Origin: PBB1 sp031380885
Lineage (GTDB): Bacteria; Pseudomonadota; Gammaproteobacteria; Burkholderiales; Burkholderiaceae_C
Direction of reading: 5' to 3'
Length of the DNA stretch: 64,000 bases
Assembly: GCA_031380885.1 (NCBI GenBank)
Contig: JANMXL010000064.1
Span: 6,155-70,154, forward strand
Both the position numbers and the translations under genes were made by a program. The notes under the pieces were generated by a model. That model was given only the letters and a program-made list of their open reading frames with translations, had not been told where the DNA came from and ran no database searches. Below are positions 19,583 through 27,318 of this stretch, piece by piece. Position 1 is the first letter of the stretch, and every line of letters begins with the position of its first letter.

Positions 19583-19801
19583 GTGTGTCTCCGTGGGGTT
19601 GAACGGGTCGCCGGTCTGCGCCGAAGATCGGGTTTGAGCAGCGTCGTGCAGCCCACCGGGCAAGCCGCGTTCCTGACATCGCAACTGCCCGCCGCAGCCG
19701 CCTCCACCCACAACACGCCTGACGCGTTCAGGCATCCCGCTTGCCCCACTCTTTCGGCAGAGCGCACGTCGCGCATCTGCGCACTTCACAAGGACAATTT
19801 C

Positions 19802-20074
19802 ATGATCAATCTCATCGTCTGGCTCGTCATCGGCGGGCTCATCGGCTGGGTTGCCAGCATGCTGATGAAAACCGATGGACAACAGGGCATGTTCCTGAAC
19901 ATCGTTGTCGGCATCGTCGGCGCGGCACTTGGTGGCTGGTTCATCTCCCCACTGGTCGGCATTGCCAGCATCAACGACGGCAACTTCAGCATCGGCGCAC
20001 TCGTCGTCTCGCTGATCGGCGCAGTCATCTTGCTGGCCATCGTCAACCTCTTTCGGCGCGGCTCCGCACGTTAA
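19802..20074 (+). CDS. GlsB/YeaQ/YmgE-family stress membrane protein
   Basis: A 90-residue protein with three hydrophobic helices and the family's glycine motifs: VIGGLIGWVASMLMK, then FLNIVVGIVGAALGGW, then a C-terminal VSLIGAVILLAIVNLFRR. This is the GlsB/YeaQ/YmgE (transglycosylase-associated) family, small inner-membrane proteins induced by general stress. The ATG at 19802 follows AAGGACAATTTC. Length is typical. Confidence 0.92.
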   Translation: MINLIVWLVIGGLIGWVASMLMKTDGQQGMFLNIVVGIVGAALGGWFISPLVGIASINDGNFSIGALVVSLIGAVILLAIVNLFRRGSAR

Positions 20075-20122
20075 GCGCCGCCGAGTCACGCCCCAGCACT
20101 CATCAACCATCACCCGCGAAAG

Positions 20123-20374
20123 ATGTTGATGACAACAATGAATACCCCCGATGCCACCGACGGCCTGCGGTGCACGGTGTGGGGCAACCCGCCGGGCGCA
20201 TGGGTGACCGACTTTGCCAAGCCACCATTGGGGGTGGACTTCGACCTCGACTTGAATCCCAGTGACGATCCGAACGCAGGCTTCGTTTATGTGGAACGCG
20301 ACACGGTCGATACCGAAGCTGCGGTGTTCGATGTGCTGTCTCGCGAGGTTGTGGATGGGGCCGAAGCTGACTGA
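20123..20374 (+). CDS. Small hypothetical acidic protein
   Basis: An 83-residue acidic protein (many Asp, e.g. VDFDLDLNPSDDPNAG) with no signal peptide or membrane segment. ATG codons at 20123, 20129 and 20138 are all possible starts. It is 48 bases after the GlsB-like gene on the same strand. The coding call is supported by its stop lying at the edge of a hairpin shared with the convergent antiporter. No family recognised. Confidence 0.55.
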   Translation: MLMTTMNTPDATDGLRCTVWGNPPGAWVTDFAKPPLGVDFDLDLNPSDDPNAGFVYVERDTVDTEAAVFDVLSREVVDGAEAD

Positions 20375-20398
20375 GTGAGGTGGTCTTGCCGCCTCACT
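20374..20398. terminator. Hairpin shared by two convergent stop codons
   Basis: AGTGAGGTGG (20374-20383) pairs with CCGCCTCACT (20389-20398; one T-G pair) around TCTTG. The left arm begins at the last base of the small gene's stop and the right arm contains the stop of the antiporter on the opposite strand (20394-20396). It probably ends transcription from both sides. Confidence 0.65.
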
Positions 20399-21635
20399 GA
20401 TTCGTCGGCAACTTCGATCGGCGCTGCTTGTATGCACGCATCAGCGGCGTGGCTGACACACCGTGCAACACGATCGACAGCGCCACGCAGGCCAGCGTGG
20501 CCGAGGTGAGTGTTGTCGCGAGTGGACCGGACACACCGTGCTCCAGTGCGAACACCAGGTAGAACAGCGAGCCGATGCCGCGGATGCCGAACCAGCCGAC
20601 CAGCCGGCGTTGGGCCTGCGGCATGTCGGTGCGGCGCACCACCGCCATCACCGACGCAGGTCGCACCCCAATCAGCAGCAACAGCGCGAAGCCCAGTTCG
20701 CGCCAACCGACGCCCACGCTGGCGAGCGCAGCGCCCACCGCCAGCACCAACGCCGCTTCGATCAAGCGTTCAATGCGCCCGCCGAAGGCATGCAATCGTT
20801 CGGTCAGGCGATCACCGGCTGATCCCGCTGGTGCGTCGCGCAGCGGCAGCAACAGGGTGGTGCCGGCTGCGAAGGCGACGATGAAACTCGACGCGTTCAA
20901 TGCGCGTGCCAGGCCGTATGACAGCACCACCACACCGACGTAGATGAACTCGTCGCGCAGCACGCGGTCGCCGTGCAGCAGAAGGCGTTTGAGCGCCAGC
21001 CCGATCAGCCAGCCCAACGCGCTCCCGACCACCGCACCGCCCGCGATGGGCCATGTGAAATCCGCCCACCACCAACGCGCGCCGCCTTCGCCCAGGCCAT
21101 GCAAACCGAGCAGGCCGAGTGCCAGCATGACGCCCGGCAGCGCACCGCCGTCGTTCATGCCACCTTCTGCGGTCAGCGACAAACGCACCGCATCGCGGTC
21201 TTCGCTGGATTCGATCTGCACATCGGACGCGAGCACGGGGTCGGTCGGCGCCACCACGCTGGCCAGCAGCAGCGCGGCGGGCCAGGGCAGGCCCAGCACC
21301 AGATGAGCGGCCAGCATCGCCAGCACGATCGTCACCACCATGCCGGGCCCGGCCAGCAGCAGGGCGACGCGCCATGCCTTGAAGGTCGGTGGCAGCGCCA
21401 GGCGCAACCCCACGGCAAAGAGTGACACCAGCACCGCCAGTTCGGTGACGAAAACGCCTGACGCTGCATGCTGCGTCAGCGTCTCGATCCCCGGCCCGCC
21501 CAGCCACGTGGCGCCTGCCCAGCCGACCACCATGTAGATCAATGCTGGCGACATGGGCCACGGTCTGACGCTTCGCTCTGACAGCGCCAGCAGAAGCAGC
21601 ACGCCGCCCAGCAGCAACAGCGCAGCGGTCAGCAC
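20394..21635 (-). CDS. Cation/proton antiporter (CPA1-like)
   Basis: A 413-residue polytopic membrane protein with roughly 11-12 hydrophobic segments. SVVAPTDPVLASDV (with the TDP motif) and GGMNDGGALP are the signature regions of NhaP/CPA1 sodium-proton exchangers; the second shows NDG where many relatives have ND. I chose the GTG at 21635 because GGAGGA stands 6-11 bases before it on the minus strand, whereas the upstream ATG (21674) adds an unconserved stretch. Likely role is pH or sodium homeostasis; ion selectivity is not visible. Confidence 0.87.
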   Translation of the reverse strand: MLTAALLLLGGVLLLLALSERSVRPWPMSPALIYMVVGWAGATWLGGPGIETLTQHAASGVFVTELAVLVSLFAVGLRLALPPTFKAWRVALLLAGPGMVVTIVLAMLAAHLVLGLPWPAALLLASVVAPTDPVLASDVQIESSEDRDAVRLSLTAEGGMNDGGALPGVMLALGLLGLHGLGEGGARWWWADFTWPIAGGAVVGSALGWLIGLALKRLLLHGDRVLRDEFIYVGVVVLSYGLARALNASSFIVAFAAGTTLLLPLRDAPAGSAGDRLTERLHAFGGRIERLIEAALVLAVGAALASVGVGWRELGFALLLLIGVRPASVMAVVRRTDMPQAQRRLVGWFGIRGIGSLFYLVFALEHGVSGPLATTLTSATLACVALSIVLHGVSATPLMRAYKQRRSKLPTNQ

Positions 21636-21715
21636 TGGGCGTCCTCCGAATTGACGGGGCTGGCAGGGCCGCAAAATGTCAACGTCGACTGCAGCAGCAT
21701 GTCTTGCAGCAGGCC

Positions 21716-23596
21716 TTACCGATGGGCTGCAACACCTTCCATCGCGTCGTGCAGCGCGATCACCAGCGCGCCCGGCGGGCAGGGTTTGGCAAGCACGACG
21801 AAAAATTCGTCGGCCGATGTCAGCGCGGCATAGCCGCTCAGCAGCACCACCGGCAGGTCGGGGCAGTAATCACGCAGCACGCGCGCCAAGCCCAGGCCGT
21901 CCATGCCGCCAGGCATCCTGATGTCCGACAGCACCACATCGAACGCGGGTTCGTCGGCGATCAGCCGCAGTGCGCCCTGCGAATCAGCGGCACGCCGCAC
22001 CTCGCAGCCCAGCTTCCTCAACAGCACCGCGGTCATGTCGGCCAGGTCGTCGTTGTCCTCCACCAGCAGCAGTCGGGTGCCGTCGATCGAAGGTGCCCCG
22101 CCATTGAGCGCCGCCGGGGCGACGATGGCAGCCGGTTCGTCGCGCGCTGGCAGCAGCAGCGACACCGTGGTGCCCAACCCCTCGGTGCTGGTCAGCCGCG
22201 CGGTGCCGCCGGCTTGCTTGCAGAAACCCAGCACCTGGGCCAGGCTGAGCCCGGTGCCCTGGCCGACTTCCTTGGTGGTGAAAAAAGGCTCGAACACCTG
22301 CCCGGCCACGTTGTCGTCAATGCCCAGGCCGTCATCGCTGATGGTGATCAGCACATAGTCGCCGGCCGGCAGGTCGGGCACCTCGTCGTCGTGCGCGCGG
22401 CGTGCCTGCAGGTTCAGGTGACCGCCCAGCGGCATCGCGTCGCGGGCGTTTAGCGTCAGGTTGGTCAGCGCCAGTTCGAGTTCGTTGGTGTCGATGGTGA
22501 CGCGCGGCGTGTCAGGCGCCACGGCCACCGTGACCTCGATGCGCGCGCCCAGCACGGTCTGCATCAGGTCCTGCAACTCGGGCAGCGCGCGCGCCAGATC
22601 GACCGGCTGCGCACTGACCGGCTGCTGCGCGGCGAAGCGCAGCAACCGCTGCGTCAGTCGGCTGCCCACCGCCACCGCGCGCAGCGTCGCGGCCAGCGGC
22701 GCCTGCAACTCGGCGGCGCTGCTCTGACGCTGCATCAGGTGGGCGCTGTTGCTGATCACGCCGAGCAGGTTGTTGAAGTCGTGCGCCACGCCGCCGGTCA
22801 GCCGACCGAGCGCCTCGATGTGCTGGCTGCGTGAGATGCGCTGTTCGGCCTCGCGGGTGCGCGTGACGGCTTCGGCGACCCGGCGTTCGAGTTCGCTGCG
22901 GGAGTGCCTCAGCGCGTCGGCAGCGGTGGTCAGCGCTGTGGCCACCTCATCGTACTCGGCGATGCCGGTGCTGTGTCCTGTCACTGGCTCACCCCCCTGC
23001 ATGCCGCTCGCAGCGCGCTGGAGTGCATGCACCGGCTCAACAATTCGGCGCGCCGCCCACAACGCGCCGAACACCGCGACCCCCAGCAACAGCAGCGAAC
23101 CCAGCACCACCTTCTGCACCGCAGGCGGCATGGCAGCAACCAGCGTCGGCTGCGGCAGCGCACTGACCAGCGTCCAGCCGCTCACCGTGGTGTGGAGGTA
23201 GGCGCTCATCGCCCGGCCGTCCGCCCCGGTGGCCTCGAATGCCAGCTCGCGGCCAGGGGCCAGCTGTTGCCGCACCTCGGGCGTCAAGCGGGGCGCGGCG
23301 TTGGCGAGCCCCCCGGGTTGCACCACCACGATCTCGCCGCCCGGCGCCATCACCTGAACCACCCAATCCGGTGGCAGGCCTTGCCGGGCGATCAACCGCT
23401 GCAACTCGGCGGGGCGCTGCGGGGTCGCCAGGTCGATCGCCGTCGCCAGCGCACGGGTGGTCTCGCTCAGCTGGCGATCGAGTGCCTGTCGCTCCGCGTG
23501 GTAGGTCTGGTTGATGATCCAAAGCGCCGCCACCACGCCCGGCACCAGCACCGACAGCACGAGCAGCAACAGGCGGGAGCGGATGGAAACGGGCAT
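21716..23596 (-). CDS. Hybrid sensor histidine kinase/response regulator
   Basis: A 626-residue membrane kinase. A transmembrane helix (about 8-28), a periplasmic sensor of about 140 residues, a second helix (about 165-185), a HAMP-like linker, then the histidine kinase core with H-box GGVAHDFNNLLGVI, N-box LTLNARDAM, G-boxes DDGLGIDDN and GQGTGLSL. A C-terminal receiver holds the acceptor Asp in SDIRMPGGMDG and Lys in LAKP. No DNA-binding output is attached, so the receiver probably feeds back on the kinase or passes phosphate onward. It follows the OmpA-type gene after 157 bases. Confidence 0.93.
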   Translation of the reverse strand: MPVSIRSRLLLLVLSVLVPGVVAALWIINQTYHAERQALDRQLSETTRALATAIDLATPQRPAELQRLIARQGLPPDWVVQVMAPGGEIVVVQPGGLANAAPRLTPEVRQQLAPGRELAFEATGADGRAMSAYLHTTVSGWTLVSALPQPTLVAAMPPAVQKVVLGSLLLLGVAVFGALWAARRIVEPVHALQRAASGMQGGEPVTGHSTGIAEYDEVATALTTAADALRHSRSELERRVAEAVTRTREAEQRISRSQHIEALGRLTGGVAHDFNNLLGVISNSAHLMQRQSSAAELQAPLAATLRAVAVGSRLTQRLLRFAAQQPVSAQPVDLARALPELQDLMQTVLGARIEVTVAVAPDTPRVTIDTNELELALTNLTLNARDAMPLGGHLNLQARRAHDDEVPDLPAGDYVLITISDDGLGIDDNVAGQVFEPFFTTKEVGQGTGLSLAQVLGFCKQAGGTARLTSTEGLGTTVSLLLPARDEPAAIVAPAALNGGAPSIDGTRLLLVEDNDDLADMTAVLLRKLGCEVRRAADSQGALRLIADEPAFDVVLSDIRMPGGMDGLGLARVLRDYCPDLPVVLLSGYAALTSADEFFVVLAKPCPPGALVIALHDAMEGVAAHR

Positions 23597-23753
23597 CGCA
23601 ACGGTGTCGGAAGTGAATCAATTCGGCATGCGAGCCGTGTCGGCTCGCATGGCGCCCTCTGCAGTCATCGCAAGTCGCATCGGACCCCGACGATGGCAAT
23701 TGTCGTTCCCGGCCTGCACGCCGGTGCAGCGCGTGCAGGTCTTTCTCGTGGGG

Positions 23754-24641
23754 TCAGCGTGCAGCGAGGCGCCCTTCGGCATCGGAGAACAGCACCTCGA
23801 CCCGGCGGTTGCGCTGCCGCCCGGCTGCACTGCCGTTGTCGGCCACCGGATTGGCCTCGCCCCAGGCACGCACCTCGATGCGCCCGGCCGCGACACCGCC
23901 GCTCATCAGCTCGCGCTGGAAGGCCTGGGCACGGCGCTGTGACAGCTGCAGGTTCATCTCATCGCTGCCCACGCTGTCGGTGAAGCCTTCAATCAGCACC
24001 CGGCGCTCGGGGTGATGGGTCAGCACCTGCACCAGCTGCGCGACGCTGCGCTGCGCGCCCGGTAGCAGGGTGGATTTGCCGGTGTCGAACAGCACATCAC
24101 CCAGCGTCACCACCATGCCACGGTCGGTTTTTTGGGCCTTCAGGTCGGCCAGATCGCGCTCCAGCCCCTCGGCACGACCGGCTTGTTGCAAAGCGAGCAT
24201 GGCCGCGGCATCAGCTTGCTGTTTCGACATCTGTGCATCGGCTTGCGCGGCACGGGCATCGGCGGTTGCCATGTCGGCCTCCTGGGTGCGGGCCTGCAGC
24301 CTCACCTTTTCGCGCTCGGCAGTGAACTGCTGAACGCGCTCGTCGGACTGCGCCTGCATGCCGACCGCCATCGCGATCTCGGCGCGCTGGCGCGCCAGGT
24401 AGGCGAGGTGGCGTGTCTGATCGACATCGCGGTCGGCGGCCCAGGCCGTCTCGGCGCGGGTCAGCGCCTGCTGCGCGTTTTGCAGCTCGACCGCGCCGCT
24501 GCGCGCGACGTAGGTGTTGCTGCGCGCCTGCTCCAGCGAACTGCGCGCGGCAGCAATGTCGGGGTTCAGTTCGGGGGTGGTCTGGCAGGCGGCGAGTGCC
24601 ATCACGGTGGCGGTGGCGATCAGGGTGCGGGTGGTGTTCAT
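23754..24641 (-). CDS. OmpA-family lipoprotein with DUF4398 region
   Basis: A 295-residue outer-membrane lipoprotein. The lipobox is LAAC (Cys19). Residues about 30-115 form an Ala-rich helical DUF4398 region (AARSSLEQARSN, LQNAQQALTRAE), followed by a coiled coil with Gln/Ala repeats, and a C-terminal OmpA-like domain (DVLFDTGKSTLLPGA, EGFTDSVGSDEMNLQLSQRR) that binds peptidoglycan. It is downstream of another DUF4398 lipoprotein by 27 bases, so they are one operon and probably one complex that ties the outer membrane to the wall. Confidence 0.9.
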   Translation of the reverse strand: MNTTRTLIATATVMALAACQTTPELNPDIAAARSSLEQARSNTYVARSGAVELQNAQQALTRAETAWAADRDVDQTRHLAYLARQRAEIAMAVGMQAQSDERVQQFTAEREKVRLQARTQEADMATADARAAQADAQMSKQQADAAAMLALQQAGRAEGLERDLADLKAQKTDRGMVVTLGDVLFDTGKSTLLPGAQRSVAQLVQVLTHHPERRVLIEGFTDSVGSDEMNLQLSQRRAQAFQRELMSGGVAAGRIEVRAWGEANPVADNGSAAGRQRNRRVEVLFSDAEGRLAAR

Positions 24642-24668
24642 GGTGTGCTCCGGAAGTGCATGCAGGGG

Positions 24669-25055
24669 TCAGGGCGTCGGGCGGGGGGCTTGCTTGGCGG
24701 CCGCACGGTTGAGCTCGTCGCGCAGCGTTTGCAGGCCGGTCTCCAGCTCGGTGACCGCGAGCCGCGAGCGTTCAGAGCCTGCCTTGGCGCGAGCCAGCTG
24801 CGCATCGACATCGGCTTGCTCGGCCATGCGCAGCGCGCCGCGGTCGTCGCCGGCAGCGGCCAGCGCGCGGGCTTTCTCCAGCTTGCTGCGCGCTTCACTC
24901 AAGTTGACAGAGTCCAGTTCCGGCGCACCGGCCGAGCGGGCGGCTTCGACCGAGGCCGCACTGGCGGCGATCGAAGGCGCCGATGACTCGGTGGTGCCGC
25001 AGCCGGCCGCAACGGCGCAAGCGCCCAACAGCGCGGTGAGGGTGAATGGGTTCAT
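24669..25055 (-). CDS. DUF4398 lipoprotein
   Basis: A 128-residue lipoprotein with lipobox AAGC (Cys19) and an Ala/Glu/Arg-rich helical domain: LDSVNLSEARSKLEKARALA and GALRMAEQADVDAQLARAKA are typical of DUF4398. It starts at the ATG at 25055; a further upstream ATG would break the signal peptide. It precedes the OmpA-type DUF4398 gene by 27 bases. Function of the domain is not established. It is divergent from the small gene at 25227. Confidence 0.85.
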   Translation of the reverse strand: MNPFTLTALLGACAVAAGCGTTESSAPSIAASAASVEAARSAGAPELDSVNLSEARSKLEKARALAAAGDDRGALRMAEQADVDAQLARAKAGSERSRLAVTELETGLQTLRDELNRAAAKQAPRPTP

Positions 25056-25226
25056 TCGGTGTCTCCATGAGGTGTTCGACATTGAGTGAACCTCTCAGGC
25101 AAGCGACGCGCCCACATCGCCAGCGTGATCGACCGGGAACAGTCTTTGCCACCCTGCGCGAGCACGGCTGTTGACATCTGCGCTTGCTTTTTTCTCCCAC
25201 CCACCGCCCTTACTGAAAGCGATGCC

Positions 25227-25589
25227 ATGAAAGACGAACCGATCTACAACACCAGCCAGCCGTTCATGAAGCTGGTCCAGTCCAACATGGAACTGGTCAA
25301 CCAGATGATGCCGAAACCGGAAGCGCTGTCGAACTCGATTGCCACTGGTGGCAAGTCGCTGTATCAACCCTCCGCGTTGACGAGCCCCTTCAACCAGGGC
25401 GCAGCATTTGGTCAGATGATGCAATCGATGATCAGGAACTACGCCGTCTTTCTGACCGAGTGGGGTCAGTGCTCGATGAACGCCATCGTGCACAGCCAGC
25501 AGGCTTTCCAGCACAGCGCCCAGCAGGCCGCCGACATGGCAATCGAAGCAAGCCGCAGCGCCGAAAAAATCAGAGCCAAAGCGGCTTGA
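25227..25589 (+). CDS. Phasin-like small helical protein
   Basis: A 120-residue protein without a signal peptide. The sequence is amphipathic and helical (FMKLVQSNMELVNQMM, FGQMMQSMIRNYAVFLTEW, QQAFQHSAQQAADMAIEA), resembling the layout of phasins that coat polyhydroxyalkanoate granules, but no diagnostic motif is present. The ATG at 25227 is the first in frame with a plausible spacer (GAAAGCGATGCC). The next gene converges on it with a hairpin between. Confidence 0.5.
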   Translation: MKDEPIYNTSQPFMKLVQSNMELVNQMMPKPEALSNSIATGGKSLYQPSALTSPFNQGAAFGQMMQSMIRNYAVFLTEWGQCSMNAIVHSQQAFQHSAQQAADMAIEASRSAEKIRAKAA

Positions 25590-25602
25590 CGGCCCGCGCT
25601 TT

Positions 25603-25627
25603 GAAGGCCACATCCGGTGTGGCCTTC
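25603..25627. terminator. Bidirectional hairpin between convergent genes
   Basis: GAAGGCCACA (25603-25612) and TGTGGCCTTC (25618-25627) form a perfect 10-bp stem with loop TCCGG. It sits between the phasin-like stop (25589) and the stop of the GGDEF-kinase gene (25635, minus strand). No long T-run; placement suggests a shared terminator. Confidence 0.65.
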
Positions 25628-25634
25628 GAGCGCC

Positions 25635-27296
25635 TCAAGTCGTCTCGACAGGCCCTGGCGGGGCCGCCGGTTGGCCGGTCACCGGCAGCGTGATCGTGAA
25701 CTCGCTGCCCAGGCCCTGACCTTCGCTGTGCGCCCTGACACTGCCACCGTGGGCGGCCACAAGTTCGCGCACCACCGTCAGGCCCAGGCCGAGGCCGTTG
25801 CCGTTGAAGGCGGCGGCATGCGTGTCCTGCACGAACGGGTCGAAGATGTGCGGCAGCGTGCGTGGGCTGATGCCGATGCCGTTGTCGCGCACCGTCAGCA
25901 CCACGCTGTCGCCCACAGTCGCCATCGTCAGCGTGATGACACCTGCAGAAGGCGTGTACTTCGAGGCGTTGTCGAGCAGGTTGCGCAGCACCTGGGCCAG
26001 CCGCATCGGGTCGCCGTTGAGCAACAGTTCAGCCGTGGGCATATGAATCACGAGCTGCTGCCGTCGCTTGTCCATTGCCGGACGGCAGCTGTCGACCACC
26101 TCTTCGATCAGCGCGTGCATGTCCAGCTGCTGCCGCTCCAGCCGCAGCTTGCCGCCGTTGATGCGCGACACATCCAGCAGGTCGCCGACCAGCCGCGACA
26201 GCTGCGCCACCTGCCGCTCGATGACGGCATTCATTCGCGGCAACATCGGATCGCTGCTGCCGCTGCGGCCCATCACTGCCGACGCGGTGCGGATCGACAT
26301 CAGCGGCGATCGCAATTCGTGCACCGCCCGCACCATGTTTTCGGTGTGCCGTTGCAGCGCACGTTCGGCGCTGGTCTGCGAGGCCTTGGCATCAAGGGCG
26401 CTCAGCAGCAGGTGCTCGTTGGCCTCCTGCAACTGCGCCTGCCGTTGGACTTGGTCGCCGGGTGTGTTCGGTGTCGACACCAGCGTTCGACGCATCGAAT
26501 CGGGTGGTGCGGCCGGCGACTCCAGTTCGGCAAAGTTGCTCCGGTCAAAGAACATGCGGTGGCTCTGGTCGAGCCGCTTTGCGCGGTACATCGCGGCATC
26601 GGCCCGGTCGATCAGCGTGCACGCCTCATCGCCGTCGTCGGGGAAGAGGCTGATGCCGATGCTCGCCTTCAGGCTCAGCACTCGCTCGCCGATGCGGGTG
26701 GGCCGCGCCAGCGCCAGGTTGATCTTGTCGGCGATGGCCGCCGCGTCGCTGGCCTGCGCCACCTCGTCCAGCAGGATCAGGAATTCGTCGCCGCCGTGCC
26801 GACTGACGGTGTCCGATGCCCGTACCGACTCCACCATGCAGCGGGCGGCCAGCTTCAGCACCTCGTCACCCAGGGCGTGCCCGAAGGTGTCGTTGATCTG
26901 CTTGAAATGGTCGAGGTCGAGAAACAGCAGCGCCATGCGGGCGTTGCGGCGCCGCTTGCCGGCAATCGCCTGCGTGAAGCGGTCGAGAAACAGCATGCGG
27001 TTGGGCAGCTGCGTCAGCGCGTCGAGCTCGGCGACGCGCGAGACTTCCATCAACGCGCGCATCGCGCCTTCGGCATCGGTCTTCGCCTGCAGCACCGAGA
27101 TCACCAGCCGCTCATTGGCCTCTAGCAGGTCAGCCACATGCGTCGACTTCAGCTGTGCCGACGCCGCGACGACACAGGCCTGCAATTGCGCCAGCACCCC
27201 CCGCGTGTGGTCTACCTCGGCACGCAACTCGGTGAGCTCACGTGTGGCGCGAGCGATTGCAGCGTCTGCGTCGTCGGGAGGGGCCGGCGTGTTCAC
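25635..27296 (-). CDS. Diguanylate cyclase-histidine kinase fusion
   Basis: A 553-residue soluble protein. An N-terminal coiled coil (about 12-90) leads to a GGDEF domain with an intact active site HGGDEF (GGDEF at 168-172) and a canonical inhibitory site R159-x-x-D162 five residues before it. After a second linker comes a histidine kinase: H326 in VHELRSPLMSIR, N-box RNLLDNASKY, DNGIGISP and NGLGLGL. No membrane segment and no receiver. The GTG at 27296 is the best start, 22 bases after the KaiC-like stop. It can potentially make c-di-GMP and transfer phosphate, and is probably controlled by the KaiC-like partner. Confidence 0.9.
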   Translation of the reverse strand: MNTPAPPDDADAAIARATRELTELRAEVDHTRGVLAQLQACVVAASAQLKSTHVADLLEANERLVISVLQAKTDAEGAMRALMEVSRVAELDALTQLPNRMLFLDRFTQAIAGKRRRNARMALLFLDLDHFKQINDTFGHALGDEVLKLAARCMVESVRASDTVSRHGGDEFLILLDEVAQASDAAAIADKINLALARPTRIGERVLSLKASIGISLFPDDGDEACTLIDRADAAMYRAKRLDQSHRMFFDRSNFAELESPAAPPDSMRRTLVSTPNTPGDQVQRQAQLQEANEHLLLSALDAKASQTSAERALQRHTENMVRAVHELRSPLMSIRTASAVMGRSGSSDPMLPRMNAVIERQVAQLSRLVGDLLDVSRINGGKLRLERQQLDMHALIEEVVDSCRPAMDKRRQQLVIHMPTAELLLNGDPMRLAQVLRNLLDNASKYTPSAGVITLTMATVGDSVVLTVRDNGIGISPRTLPHIFDPFVQDTHAAAFNGNGLGLGLTVVRELVAAHGGSVRAHSEGQGLGSEFTITLPVTGQPAAPPGPVETT

Positions 27297-27318
27297 GTTT
27301 TGAATCCGGCCAGATGTC

